A DNA stretch of 37,419 nucleotides, taken from assembly GCA_903877125.1 (NCBI GenBank), contig CAIRCM010000096.1, positions 1 to 37,419 on the forward strand, read 5' to 3'. The notes beneath the pieces are model-generated. The model made no database searches and was not told the origin of the DNA. It saw nothing but the letters and a program-made list of their open reading frames with translations. Of this stretch, positions 7,866-16,437 are shown one piece after another. The first letter of the stretch is position 1; every line of letters starts with the position of its first letter. This DNA comes from an uncultured Acetobacteraceae bacterium. GTDB lineage: Bacteria; Pseudomonadota; Alphaproteobacteria; Acetobacterales; Acetobacteraceae. The position numbers and the translations under genes are program-made.

Positions 7866-8179
7866 GGTACGGAATTCTTGACGTTCGGCGGCGACCTTCC
7901 TTGGCACACCTGTAACCCCGGGGTACGCCCAGCGACGCTTTCCGACCCAACATACGGATGCACCGCTCACGATTGCGTGTGCATCAGCGAGCGAATAAAT
8001 CCCAACGAAATAACGGTCAGTCGGATACTGGGGCTATATCGCCAAGCGAGCGGTATAGGCCATCCGGCCTAGAACGGGTCGCCGATCGGCCACCCGGCCG
8101 ACTGGCGGTGGACGCCGCACTTGCTAGTGTGTCTGCTGTGGGACGGCCCGATCGTCTGGGTGCCGCACAGGGACCGATC
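7866..8179. other. Intergenic region upstream of the signalling genes
   Basis: 314 bp between the divergent small hypothetical gene and the receiver gene. It is noticeably less GC-rich around 7970-8045. Plus-strand reading frames that run into the receiver gene from 7958 have no domain character and were not kept. One weak promoter candidate is listed separately; nothing else was recognised. Confidence 0.5.
7973..8001 (+). promoter_or_regulatory. Weak sigma-70-like promoter candidate
   Basis: TTGCGT (7973-7978), 17 bp spacer, TAAATC (7996-8001). It lies about 180 bp before the receiver gene, which would leave a long leader. This is a pattern match only. Confidence 0.2.
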
Positions 8180-8536
8180 ATGGACAGGCCAATCGTCTTG
8201 CTGTTGACCGACGAGCCGCGGATTGCCAGCGCCATTGGTTTGTTGTTGCTCGACTGGGGATACGATGGGCGTGGTTCCGCTTCGCCATGGGACATCGATC
8301 GGTCGGTGCGCGTCGCCGCCATCCTGGTCGATCTCCTGACTGCACGGACCGAACAGGCCCTGGATCGGGCGATGATGGTCCGGGAACGCCTCGGGCATTC
8401 CGTGCCGATCCTCATCCAGTCCAATGGTGCGCGCGGCGAAGCGATCGCCGCGGCCGGGGAACGCGTCACCATCCTCGCCAAACCCGTCGATCCCGCCCGC
8501 ATCCGCGCCTGGCTGTCGGCAGACGGCCGGCTCTGA
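8180..8536 (+). CDS. Stand-alone response-regulator receiver domain
   Basis: A 118-aa protein consisting only of a CheY-like receiver. The key positions are present: acidic pair D11/E12 after strand 1 (IVLLLTDEP), phospho-acceptor candidate D51 at the end of strand 3 (VAAILVDLLT), S81 at the end of strand 4 (PILIQSNG) and K101 followed by Pro (ILAKPVD). ATG8180 is preceded by AGGGA; the frame is open upstream but that part has no domain character. There is no output domain, so it probably relays or sequesters phosphoryl groups. It ends one base before the GTG start of the hybrid kinase, so translation of the two is likely coupled and they probably act together. Confidence 0.8.
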   Translation: MDRPIVLLLTDEPRIASAIGLLLLDWGYDGRGSASPWDIDRSVRVAAILVDLLTARTEQALDRAMMVRERLGHSVPILIQSNGARGEAIAAAGERVTILAKPVDPARIRAWLSADGRL

Positions 8537-8537
8537 C

Positions 8538-10826
8538 GTGCGGATCGCGCCCGAACGCGACGAAGCCCCCCGCACCTGGTTTTGCACCCCGGTCGCGGTC
8601 ATCGGTGTTCTGGCCTCCCTCGCGCTGGCCCTTGCCACCCGGCATGACGAGGATGCGCAAATCCGCGCGAGCCTGGAAACCCAGGCCGCCGCGCTCGCCA
8701 AGGGGATCGAAATGCGGTTGGATCAGCAGATCAAGCCGCTCTCCGTCCTCGCCTCTACGCTGGAAGCCCTGCCGACGCCTTCGGCCGATTATTTCGCCAT
8801 CATGGCCCGTAACGTCCAGGCGCTCGGCGTGCCTTTCGGGCGCTTGGGCTGGCAACCCCGTGTGCCCGCGGACCGCAAGGAAGCGTTCGAGGCCGAAGCG
8901 CGCGCAGCCGGATTCAGCGGCTACCGTATCCGCGCTTTCCCCACCGGCAGCGCGCCCGACCCGGTCGAACCGCGCGCCGATTATTTCCCGTTTCGGCTCG
9001 AATCGACCCTGAACGGCGCGCCCTCGATCCTGGGCTACGATATCGCGTCGGAACCGGGTCGTTGTGCCGCCATCGATCTCGCGCGCGATCTTGGTGAACC
9101 GGTCGCCATGCGCCCGCGCGCAAGCCGTTCCGTACAATCGCAACGCCGAGCCCATGTCATATATTGGCCGCTCTACCAGGGCGGAGCACGGCCCACCACG
9201 CTGGCCGAACGCCGCGCGCGCCTGACCGGCTACGTCACGGTGTTCGTTTATATGGACGATCTGTTGAAACACGCCATGCGAGACATGCCGCCGCTGCCGG
9301 AAACCATTCTGTTTCGCGCCCGCAATCCCGGCGACGACGGCCCGCTGGACCAGGTTGGCTGGTACGACCGCGATGCAGGTCTGACCGTTTTGGAACCGGG
9401 CACACCAGACCCTCCGCGGTCCGCGTTGTCGTTCGATAAGACGTTCACCCTGCTGCACCAGACCTGGGGGCTGACGCTCTCGTTTCCCAAAACTATCGTC
9501 GCCGAACGCCGAAGCGTTATGCCGGTGCTTGTCGGCATCCTGGGCGCGGTCGTGACCCTCGGCCTCACCGCCGTCGTCTTCGCCATGGCTCGCGCGGCGG
9601 AAACCGATCGCGCCGACCGCCGCGGTACCGAAATCCTGATGGACGAACTGGCGCAAGCCAACCGTGCCCTGACCCTCGCCAACGCCCAACTCAGCGCTCG
9701 GGAGCGTGCCAGCATCAGCCTGGCACACGCCCGCACCCGCTTCCTCGCCTCCGCCAGCCACGATCTACGCCAGCCGCTCCACGCCCTGGCCTTGTTCACG
9801 ACCGCGCTCGCACGCAGGGTGACCGATCCCACCGCCATCGAACTGGTCGGCAACATCCATGAGCTTGGACTGTCCATGCAGGGCATGTTCAACAGCCTGC
9901 TTGACCTTTCCCGCCTGGATACCAAGTCGATCGAACCGCGCCTGCGGCACTGCGACCTCGACGGCCTCATCGTCCGGTTGATCGCCGAATATGCGCCCCG
10001 CGCGACGGCAAAAGGCGTGACCCTGCGAAGGGCCGGACGCTTCCCGCCGATCGAAACCGACCCGGGGCTGATGGAATCCGTGTTGCGCAACCTGATCGAC
10101 AATGCGGTCAAATTCACCGACCAGGGCGGCGTCCTGATCGCCGGCCGTGCGCGCGGTGCGGCGTGGGTCGTCGAAATATGGGATACCGGCCCCGGCATCG
10201 GTGCCGATGAGACCGACCGGATATTCGAAGAGTTCGAGCGCCTGGAAGGCACTGTGAAGAAGCCCGGTTTCGGACTCGGCCTGCCGATCGTGCGCAAACT
10301 GTGCGCCCTGATCGGCGCGACCGTCGCGCTATGCTCCCGACCTGGCCACGGAAGCCGGTTCACCGTAACCCTGCCACGCCCGTTGTCGCCCATTTTTCCA
10401 CCGGCGGAGGCGGCATCGGTCCTGCCAAAGCCCGGCGGCGGCAAGACCATCCTTTTGGTCGATGACGATCCCGCGGTGCTGCGCGCCCTGTCGCTGGAAC
10501 TGTCCGACTGCGGCCACCGTACCGTCGTCGCGGACAATACCGACGATGCGATGCGTCTGATCGCCTCGGACACCGCGTTTGGGATGGCCATCCTGGACCT
10601 GCGTCTGGGCGGGCGGCACAACGGTTGGGCGCTCGCGGCCGCATGGCGGGCCCGCCGCCCGTATGCACCGATCATCCTTATGACCGGCAGCACCGATGCA
10701 CTCACGTTGCGCAAGGTACGCGATTCCGGGCTGCCGACGCTGTTCAAACCGGTCGCACCCGACCTGTTGCACCGGGTTATCGCTGATCCCTTGGCGTGGG
10801 CCCGACACCCATCCCCAACGCCTTAG
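8538..10826 (+). CDS. Hybrid sensor histidine kinase with CHASE-type sensor
   Basis: A 762-aa inner-membrane kinase. TM1 is at about 17-34 and TM2 at about 327-351, enclosing a periplasmic domain that reads as CHASE (PSADYFAIMARNVQALGVPF, GRLGWQPRVP). A coiled coil (about 365-395, ELAQANRALTLANAQLSARE) leads to the HisKA domain with H408 in SHDLRQP, N-box N518/N522 (RNLIDNAVKFT), G1 box DTGPGIG (549-555) and G2 box GFGLGL (577-582). A C-terminal receiver follows with D687 (AILDLRL) and K737 (LFKPVA). The start is GTG8538, one base after the receiver gene stop, because later starts would cut into TM1. There is no HPt domain, so phosphotransfer beyond its own receiver needs a partner. The natural candidate is the convergent NarL-type regulator, whose gene overlaps its last 50 bp. 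Confidence 0.92.
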   Translation: MRIAPERDEAPRTWFCTPVAVIGVLASLALALATRHDEDAQIRASLETQAAALAKGIEMRLDQQIKPLSVLASTLEALPTPSADYFAIMARNVQALGVPFGRLGWQPRVPADRKEAFEAEARAAGFSGYRIRAFPTGSAPDPVEPRADYFPFRLESTLNGAPSILGYDIASEPGRCAAIDLARDLGEPVAMRPRASRSVQSQRRAHVIYWPLYQGGARPTTLAERRARLTGYVTVFVYMDDLLKHAMRDMPPLPETILFRARNPGDDGPLDQVGWYDRDAGLTVLEPGTPDPPRSALSFDKTFTLLHQTWGLTLSFPKTIVAERRSVMPVLVGILGAVVTLGLTAVVFAMARAAETDRADRRGTEILMDELAQANRALTLANAQLSARERASISLAHARTRFLASASHDLRQPLHALALFTTALARRVTDPTAIELVGNIHELGLSMQGMFNSLLDLSRLDTKSIEPRLRHCDLDGLIVRLIAEYAPRATAKGVTLRRAGRFPPIETDPGLMESVLRNLIDNAVKFTDQGGVLIAGRARGAAWVVEIWDTGPGIGADETDRIFEEFERLEGTVKKPGFGLGLPIVRKLCALIGATVALCSRPGHGSRFTVTLPRPLSPIFPPAEAASVLPKPGGGKTILLVDDDPAVLRALSLELSDCGHRTVVADNTDDAMRLIASDTAFGMAILDLRLGGRHNGWALAAAWRARRPYAPIILMTGSTDALTLRKVRDSGLPTLFKPVAPDLLHRVIADPLAWARHPSPTP

Positions 10827-11475
10827 TCACCGCCTCAACCCGGTTGCGGGCATCGAGCTGGCGGAAAATCGCCGCCAGGTAGATCTTCACCGTGCCCTCG
10901 GCGATCGCCAGCGAACGGGCGATTTCCTTGGTCGAACGGCCACTCATCAGCAAGGCGAACACCTCCCGCTGACGCGGTGTCAGGGCCGCCGGATCGAACC
11001 CGCGCGACCCCAACGGGGCGGGCAGTACCGGGGCAGGGGGGGCGACGCTGTCCGACTCGATCGCTGTGATCCGGGGAGGCACGAAAATCCGACCGGTCAT
11101 GACTTCCATGAGTGCCGCCACGATCTCCCCGGCGGGAAGACTTTTCGGGATGAAACCGGATGCGCCCGCGGCCAGCGACTCCAGAATCGTTTGTCTGCTT
11201 TCACGTCCGGACAGAACCGCGATCGGAAGCTTGGGATAACGATGGCGGATATCGCGCAACGCCTCTCCCTCGCGCATGCCGGGCATCGTCAGATCGAAGC
11301 TGGCGAGGGAAACGTTTGTGCACGTATCGAGTTGTCCAAGCGCTTCGTACAGCGTGCTCGCTTCCGAAACCGTCACGCCCGGTAGCGCGTCGGTCAGTGC
11401 GTAGCGCAGTCCCTTTCGAAAGAGATCGTGGTCATCGGCTATTAGAATGTGCGGCCCGTCTTGCACGGTGATCAC
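10777..11475 (-). CDS. NarL/LuxR-family response regulator
   Basis: A 232-aa two-domain transcription factor. The receiver (about 8-125) has the acidic pair D14/D15 (ILIADDHDLF), phospho-acceptor D61 (ASFDLTMPGM) and K111 in FIPKSLPAGE. A proline-rich linker (about 135-160) leads to a LuxR-type helix-turn-helix (165-220: LTPRQREVFALLMSGRSTKE, IAEGTVKIYLAAIFRQL). The start GTG11475 has GGA at a plausible distance; GTG11466 is an alternative. The 3' 50 bp are antisense to the end of the hybrid kinase gene, an arrangement that could couple their mRNA levels. It is probably the output of the neighbouring kinase. The region upstream is unusually AT-rich for this window and likely holds its promoter. 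Confidence 0.92.
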   Translation of the reverse strand: MITVQDGPHILIADDHDLFRKGLRYALTDALPGVTVSEASTLYEALGQLDTCTNVSLASFDLTMPGMREGEALRDIRHRYPKLPIAVLSGRESRQTILESLAAGASGFIPKSLPAGEIVAALMEVMTGRIFVPPRITAIESDSVAPPAPVLPAPLGSRGFDPAALTPRQREVFALLMSGRSTKEIARSLAIAEGTVKIYLAAIFRQLDARNRVEAVTKALGMGVGPTPRDQR

Positions 11476-11519
11476 AACTATTCCGATTTCATAATATATC
11501 GACTCGACACCCGAATTAT
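11476..11519 (-). promoter_or_regulatory. AT-rich promoter region of the response regulator
   Basis: On the minus strand the segment reads ...TCGATATATTATGAAATCGG before the GTG. TATATT or TATTAT is a reasonable -10, but I find no matching TTGACA at the right distance. The AT-richness stands out against the surrounding DNA. Confidence 0.3.
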
Positions 11520-11554
11520 TAGATCAGTGCCGATGTGATGGCAAGCGCTGTGTC

Positions 11555-11591
11555 GGCCAGTCACGGCGAAGTGTCACGGCGACGACTGGCC
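11555..11591. promoter_or_regulatory. Inverted/direct repeat upstream of the SDR gene
   Basis: GGCCAGTC (11555-11562) and GACTGGCC (11584-11591) form an 8-bp perfect inverted repeat. Between them GTCACGGCGA occurs twice (11560-11569 and 11573-11582, 13-bp period). This combination between two divergent genes could be an operator or a small hairpin; there is no further evidence. Confidence 0.3.
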
Positions 11592-11641
11592 CGCACGGCG
11601 GGATTGTGCCATGCAGCCGGCATATTGCGAAGGAGTTCACT

Positions 11642-12391
11642 ATGACCGATCCCGTGACCCACGCTGCCTTCTCGAACCGTGCGGCCCTGGTGACCGGGGC
11701 CTCCCGCGGCATCGGACGTGCCATCGCGCTGGCACTGGCCGCATCCGGGGCCGCCGTGGCGGTGAACTGCCGCGAACGTTTGGTGGACGCTCTCGATGTC
11801 GTCGCCGAAATCCAGGCTGCCGGTGGCCGCGCCATCGCTGTCGGCGCGGACGTCTCGGATGGTGCCGCCGTCGCCGCGATGGTCGATCGTGTCTGTGCTG
11901 AACTGGGTCCGATCGATGTTCTGGTCAACAACGCGGGAATCGCCATCATTCGCGGCATCGATGATCTCACCGAGGACGAATTCGACACCACCATCGCGGT
12001 GAACCTCAAATCAGCCTTCCTCTGCACCAAAGCCGTCCTGCCGCATATGCGTGCCCAAAAATGGGGCCGGATCGTCAACATCTCCTCCGGCGCGGCGCGC
12101 GGTGCCGGCGGCGTGGGGCTGCACTACAACGCCTCCAAAGCGGGAATGGAGGGCCTGACCCGCGGCTACGCCGCCCGTCTGGTGAAAGAGGGCATCACCG
12201 TCAACGCCGTCGCTCCATCGCTGATCGAGACGGACATGGTGCGATCCGGCGTCGCATCGTCGCCCGCCCGCATCCCGATGGGCCGCTTCGGCACGTCGGA
12301 GGAAGTCGCACAGGCCGTTCTGATGGTCATGGGCAACGCCTACATGACCGGACAGACCGTTCAATTGAACGGCGGCATGAGCTTCCTGTAA
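11642..12391 (+). CDS. SDR-family oxidoreductase (FabG-like)
   Basis: A 249-aa short-chain dehydrogenase/reductase. The NAD(P) loop TGASRGIG is at 18-25, the DV motif at 70-71, NNAG at 96-99, and the catalytic residues are S149 (NISSG), Y162 and K166 (HYNASK). The C-terminal segment MTGQTVQLNGG is the usual GG tail of 3-oxoacyl-ACP-reductase-like SDRs. ATG11642 follows GAAGGAG at ideal spacing. The residue after the cofactor loop region (NCRER) suggests NADP preference, by analogy. It stands alone between divergent and convergent neighbours, so its substrate is unknown; FabG is the nearest family but not a safe gene name. Confidence 0.88.
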   Translation: MTDPVTHAAFSNRAALVTGASRGIGRAIALALAASGAAVAVNCRERLVDALDVVAEIQAAGGRAIAVGADVSDGAAVAAMVDRVCAELGPIDVLVNNAGIAIIRGIDDLTEDEFDTTIAVNLKSAFLCTKAVLPHMRAQKWGRIVNISSGAARGAGGVGLHYNASKAGMEGLTRGYAARLVKEGITVNAVAPSLIETDMVRSGVASSPARIPMGRFGTSEEVAQAVLMVMGNAYMTGQTVQLNGGMSFL

Positions 12392-12411
12392 CTGGAAGCA
12401 CGCCGCGCTTT

Positions 12412-14790
12412 TTACAGCGCCAGCAGGGCCTGGGCGCAGGCATCCAAAATCGCATCCCGGTCCAGGCCGTATTCCCGGTAGAGATCGACCAGATCGCCCG
12501 TCTGCCCAAACCGGTCCGGCCCAAGCGGTACCACCCGCTGGCCGCGCACCGATCCCAGCCAGGCATGCGATGCCGGATGCCCATCCAGCACCGTCACCAG
12601 TGCCGCGCCCGGGGCCAGCGGCGCCAGCAGTGTCTCGATATGCGCACGCGCGCCGGGATTGCCTTCCCGCCGAGCCCGCATCGCCGCCAGCCACCCGGCG
12701 TGCAAACGGTCGGGCGAGGTGATCGCCAGCAGCCCGGCCCCCGGTTCTTCCGCCACCACCTCGGCGAAGGCGTCCTCCACCTCCGGCGCGATCGGCCCCT
12801 GATAGCCCAGCGCGATCCGCGCCCCCTCGGCCGGCCGGACGATCCAATGCGCCCCCGCGATCACCGCGGCCGGATCCAGCACCCGGTCCTTCTGATCCAG
12901 CGCCCGCGTCGAAAGCCGCAGCCACACCGCCGATCCGTCGGGCCGTTGCATGTGATCGAACGCATGCCGCAGCAGAATCGCGAGTTCGTCGACATAGGCC
13001 GGCTCGAAACTCGCCAGCCGGTCGGCCGACATGCCGATCAGCGGCGTGTTGATCGACTGGTGCTGCCCGCCCTCGGGCGCCAGCGTGATCCCCGACGGCG
13101 TCGAAACCAGCAGAAACCGCGCATCCTGATAACAGGCGTAGAGCAGCGCATCGAGGCCGCGGTTCACGAACGGATCATACACCGTCCCGATCGGCAAAAT
13201 CCGCGCTCCCGTCATCGCCGGCGCCAATCCCGCGGCGCCCAGCACCAAAAACAGATTCTGCTCCGCGATCCCCAGCTCGATATGTTGCCCCTTCGGCGAC
13301 ATTCCCCAGCGCTGCGCCGATGCCAGCTTGGCGTCGCGGAACACGTCGTTGCGCGTATGCCGATCGAAAATCCCGCGCCGGTTCACCCACGGCCCCAGAT
13401 TGGTCGAAACCGTCACGTCCGGGCTCGTCGTCACGATATGCGCCGCGAGGTCCTTCAACTCCCCCTGGCCGCGCCCGATCTCGGCGAGGATGTCGCCGAA
13501 CCCGCCCTGCGTCGACATCTTCCGCCCCGCCAGCTTCGCCACCGGCAGCACCGCGGGCACATGCACCGCCGGCGCCGACAGCGCCCGCCCCTCCGGCGTC
13601 AGCGGCGTGGCGAACGGCACGTTGTCGAGGAAGCCGCGCATCTCCTCGTCCGGCACATCCAGCCCTTCGAACAGGTCCCATTCGTGGCCCGGCCGGATGT
13701 TCATGTCGTGGCGGAACTGCTCCATCTGTTCCTTCGACATCAGCCCGGCGTGGTTGTCCTTGTGCCCCGCGAAGGGCAGACCCATCCCCTTGATCGTGTA
13801 GGCGATGAAGCAGGTCGGATGATCGCCTTCGCTCTCCGCCTGGCGCATCGCCTCGATCACCGCCTCGATGTCGTGCCCGCCCAGATTGGTCATCAGATCG
13901 GCCAGCGCCTCGTCGCTCAGCCCATCGATGATCGCCCGAGCGGGCGAGCGCCCGAGGTCCGAAAGCAGCGTCTGGCGCCACGCCGCGCCGCCCTGGAAGG
14001 TCAGCGCCGAGTAAAGGCTGTTCGGGCAATCGTCGATCCAGGCCCGCAGGTCGGCCCCGCCCGGCAGCGCGAAGGCGGCCTGTTGCTTGCGCCCGTGCTT
14101 GATGGTGATGCAGTTCCAGCCCATGTCGCGGAACAGCCCTTCGATCCGCCCAAAGAGACGGTCGGGAACGACGGAGTCCAGGCTCTGGCGGTTATAGTCC
14201 ACCACCCACCAGACGTTGCGCACGTCGTGCTTCCAGCCCTCCAGCAGGGCTTCGTAGATATTGCCCTCATCGAGTTCCGCGTCGCCGGCGATGGCGATAT
14301 GCCGCCCTGCCGGCAGGTCCGATCGCCCCAGCCCATGCAGCCGCACATAATCGGCCATCAGCGCCGAAAAACTGGTCATCGCGACGCCGAGCCCGACGGA
14401 ACCGGTGGAAAAATCGACCTCCGCCCCGTCCTTCACCCGGGACGGGTAGGGCTGAATCCCCCCCATCTGCCGCAGCCCGCGCAGCTTCTCCGCCGTCTGC
14501 CGGCCAAACAGGTAGTTGATCGCATGGAACACCGGCCCCGCATGCGGCTTGACCGCGATACGGTCCTGCGGCCGCGCGATGTGCATATACAGCGCCGTCA
14601 GGATCGAGATCGACGACGCGCACGACGCCTGATGCCCACCGACCTTCAGCCCATCCCGGTTCGGCCGGATATGATTGGCGTTATGGATGGTCCAAGCCGA
14701 CAGCCACAGCAGCTTCTTCTCGATCTGCTTGAGGATATGCACATCGCGCGCGCGCAAAGCCGGCTGGGAGGGGCTGATTGGCATATCCAT
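12412..14790 (-). CDS. AceE/transketolase-type thiamine-diphosphate enzyme
   Basis: A 792-aa protein combining the pyrophosphate-binding and pyrimidine-binding domains of homodimeric 2-oxo-acid dehydrogenase E1 and transketolases. The ThDP/Mg motif runs from GDAELDEG (169-176) to the NRQSLD end (about 200-205). IELGIAEQNLFLVLGAAGLA carries the glutamate that activates the cofactor. GGHQASCASS and FSTGSVGLGVAMTS are typical of the AceE branch. It is about 90 residues shorter than E. coli AceE, and no E2 or E3 gene is nearby, so it may use a different acceptor or act like a transketolase. The start ATG14790 was chosen for the family-like N-terminus; ATG14784 is equally possible. It is the last of five minus-strand genes and is 62 bp from the PstS-OmpA gene. 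Confidence 0.8.
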   Translation of the reverse strand: MDMPISPSQPALRARDVHILKQIEKKLLWLSAWTIHNANHIRPNRDGLKVGGHQASCASSISILTALYMHIARPQDRIAVKPHAGPVFHAINYLFGRQTAEKLRGLRQMGGIQPYPSRVKDGAEVDFSTGSVGLGVAMTSFSALMADYVRLHGLGRSDLPAGRHIAIAGDAELDEGNIYEALLEGWKHDVRNVWWVVDYNRQSLDSVVPDRLFGRIEGLFRDMGWNCITIKHGRKQQAAFALPGGADLRAWIDDCPNSLYSALTFQGGAAWRQTLLSDLGRSPARAIIDGLSDEALADLMTNLGGHDIEAVIEAMRQAESEGDHPTCFIAYTIKGMGLPFAGHKDNHAGLMSKEQMEQFRHDMNIRPGHEWDLFEGLDVPDEEMRGFLDNVPFATPLTPEGRALSAPAVHVPAVLPVAKLAGRKMSTQGGFGDILAEIGRGQGELKDLAAHIVTTSPDVTVSTNLGPWVNRRGIFDRHTRNDVFRDAKLASAQRWGMSPKGQHIELGIAEQNLFLVLGAAGLAPAMTGARILPIGTVYDPFVNRGLDALLYACYQDARFLLVSTPSGITLAPEGGQHQSINTPLIGMSADRLASFEPAYVDELAILLRHAFDHMQRPDGSAVWLRLSTRALDQKDRVLDPAAVIAGAHWIVRPAEGARIALGYQGPIAPEVEDAFAEVVAEEPGAGLLAITSPDRLHAGWLAAMRARREGNPGARAHIETLLAPLAPGAALVTVLDGHPASHAWLGSVRGQRVVPLGPDRFGQTGDLVDLYREYGLDRDAILDACAQALLAL

Positions 14791-14852
14791 GGCAGGGCGT
14801 CCGTCGAGGTGATCCGTCCTCGCCTCATACCGGCAACGCCCGCCGCTTGTCA

Positions 14853-16316
14853 TCATCGCGCCCCACGGAACCAGACCTCCACCCGCCGGTTCAACGGCGC
14901 GGTCATGGGGTCGCCGCCACAGGCAACCGGTTCGGCCGCCCCCAACCCGGCCGCGATGATATTCTTAAGCCCCGCACGCCGCAGCCGCGCCTGCACCGCC
15001 TCCGCCCGCTCGGCCGCGAGCGAAGCCGGCTCCGTCGCATCGGCGTGACCGATCAGCGCCATCTGCGCCTTCGTCGATGACCGTTGCCGCACCCAGGCAA
15101 GCAGCCGGGCGATGTCGCCCTCGGCTGTGCCGTCCAGCACCGCGCTCCCCATGGGAAATCGAAACGTCAGCGATAGACGTTGTCCGTTGTCGGTCGTTTC
15201 CTCATCGAGCATCGGCGTCGCGTCAACCATCCCATGCGCCGCGAGGGCCGCCTGTCCGCTCGGACCAAGCGCGAAGTCCAGAAATGCCCGCGCGTGCGCG
15301 TTCGGTGCCCGCCCCGGCACGGTGTAGACGTAAAGCCGCTGTGTCGCGGGATAGTCGCCGGCCTTGATCCGGAATACCGCGGGCGCGATCGGGCTGTCGC
15401 ATCCGGTCCCGAACGCCATCGCCTTGGCGGCGCCCCGGTCCCCGAATTCCGCGTAGCCAATGACGGCCGGGCTGTCCGCCACCCGATCGGTCAGCGCCGC
15501 CGTCGCGTCCATCGGCGCCTCGATCGTCAAACCGACCGACCGCAAACATTGGCCCGTATCGGTCTGTCCCAGGAACGTCGAGCAAAACCACCCGGTTTCC
15601 TCCCGATCCGCCGCGAGCACCACGCGCCCGATGGGCATGTTTGACGTGCCGCCTAGCTGCGCCCAGGCGGTGAATTGCCCCAAGAAAAGCTTCCGCGTCT
15701 GCGTCGGGGTCAGTGCGGGCACTGGGTTGTCGCGGTGGACCAGCAGCACCAGTGCCGCGGTCGCGATCTGATATTCCGAACCCGGCCGCCGCCATTGCGC
15801 CAGCGGCGCCACCTTCGCCAGCCCCGCTCGGCGTGCCGCTTCAATGTCGGCTTCCTCGGCCGGCCCCGCTGCTACCCAGAAATCGGCCTCCTCCCGCAGC
15901 AACGCAATCAGGCCGGCTGCCCGCGAAACCGTCTGCGTATCCACCCGAACGCCCGCCGGTTTCGCCCCCGCCCAGGCCGCCGCCAGGACAGGAACGATCC
16001 TCGCCGCGACAAAGGCCGAACCCGCCAACCGCACCGCCGGACCGCTTGGGGGAGGCGGTGGAAGCGGCAAAGCATCCTGGCTTGGCGGCCACGCAACCGA
16101 GACAGCATATGCAATCAGGATACCGGTGCCGCTTAGAATACCGGTCGCAGCGATCAGGGCCAGGATAAGGCGCTTGGGATTCCAATACCGGTCCGGCGCG
16201 ATTTGCAGACTCGCACGAAACGAATCCGGCCGCGGGCGCGCCTCGGTTCCGGCCGGTTCCCAAGTCGGTCCCGACTTCGAAGACGACGAAATGCGACCCG
16301 GCCCGCGCCTTGCCAT
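14853..16316 (-). CDS. PstS-like binding protein fused to an OmpA domain
   Basis: A 487-aa protein. Residues 1-45 are cytoplasmic and basic. One membrane segment (about 50-73, LILALIAATGILSGTGILIA) follows, then a Pro-rich spacer. A phosphate-binding-protein-like domain (about 90-370) starts with VRLAGSAFVAARIVPVLAAA and includes VLLVHRDNPVPALTPTQTRK and AVIGYAEFGDRG. The last 105 residues are an OmpA-like peptidoglycan-binding domain (ALIGHADATEPASLAAERAE, ending NRRVEVWF). It would sit anchored in the inner membrane with its OmpA domain gripping the cell wall. No pst permease genes are next to it, so a transport role is doubtful; sensing or wall-associated binding is equally possible. Confidence 0.8.
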   Translation of the reverse strand: MARRGPGRISSSSKSGPTWEPAGTEARPRPDSFRASLQIAPDRYWNPKRLILALIAATGILSGTGILIAYAVSVAWPPSQDALPLPPPPPSGPAVRLAGSAFVAARIVPVLAAAWAGAKPAGVRVDTQTVSRAAGLIALLREEADFWVAAGPAEEADIEAARRAGLAKVAPLAQWRRPGSEYQIATAALVLLVHRDNPVPALTPTQTRKLFLGQFTAWAQLGGTSNMPIGRVVLAADREETGWFCSTFLGQTDTGQCLRSVGLTIEAPMDATAALTDRVADSPAVIGYAEFGDRGAAKAMAFGTGCDSPIAPAVFRIKAGDYPATQRLYVYTVPGRAPNAHARAFLDFALGPSGQAALAAHGMVDATPMLDEETTDNGQRLSLTFRFPMGSAVLDGTAEGDIARLLAWVRQRSSTKAQMALIGHADATEPASLAAERAEAVQARLRRAGLKNIIAAGLGAAEPVACGGDPMTAPLNRRVEVWFRGAR

Positions 16317-16437
16317 GATGTATCGACTGTAAGGTCGGACGGCGTGGCGCCGGAATCACGATTTCTTGCGCGGCGGGTCCCCGTGCCGATATCCGCTGGG
16401 CGAGCGCGCGGATCGTTTACCCGAGGCGGAAAGCGAT

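Noticed and set aside
12061-15048. 995-codon plus-strand open frame opposite the AceE-like gene
   Set aside because: Low-complexity Arg/His/Pro/Gln composition, no domain, and the opposite strand encodes a recognisable ThDP enzyme.
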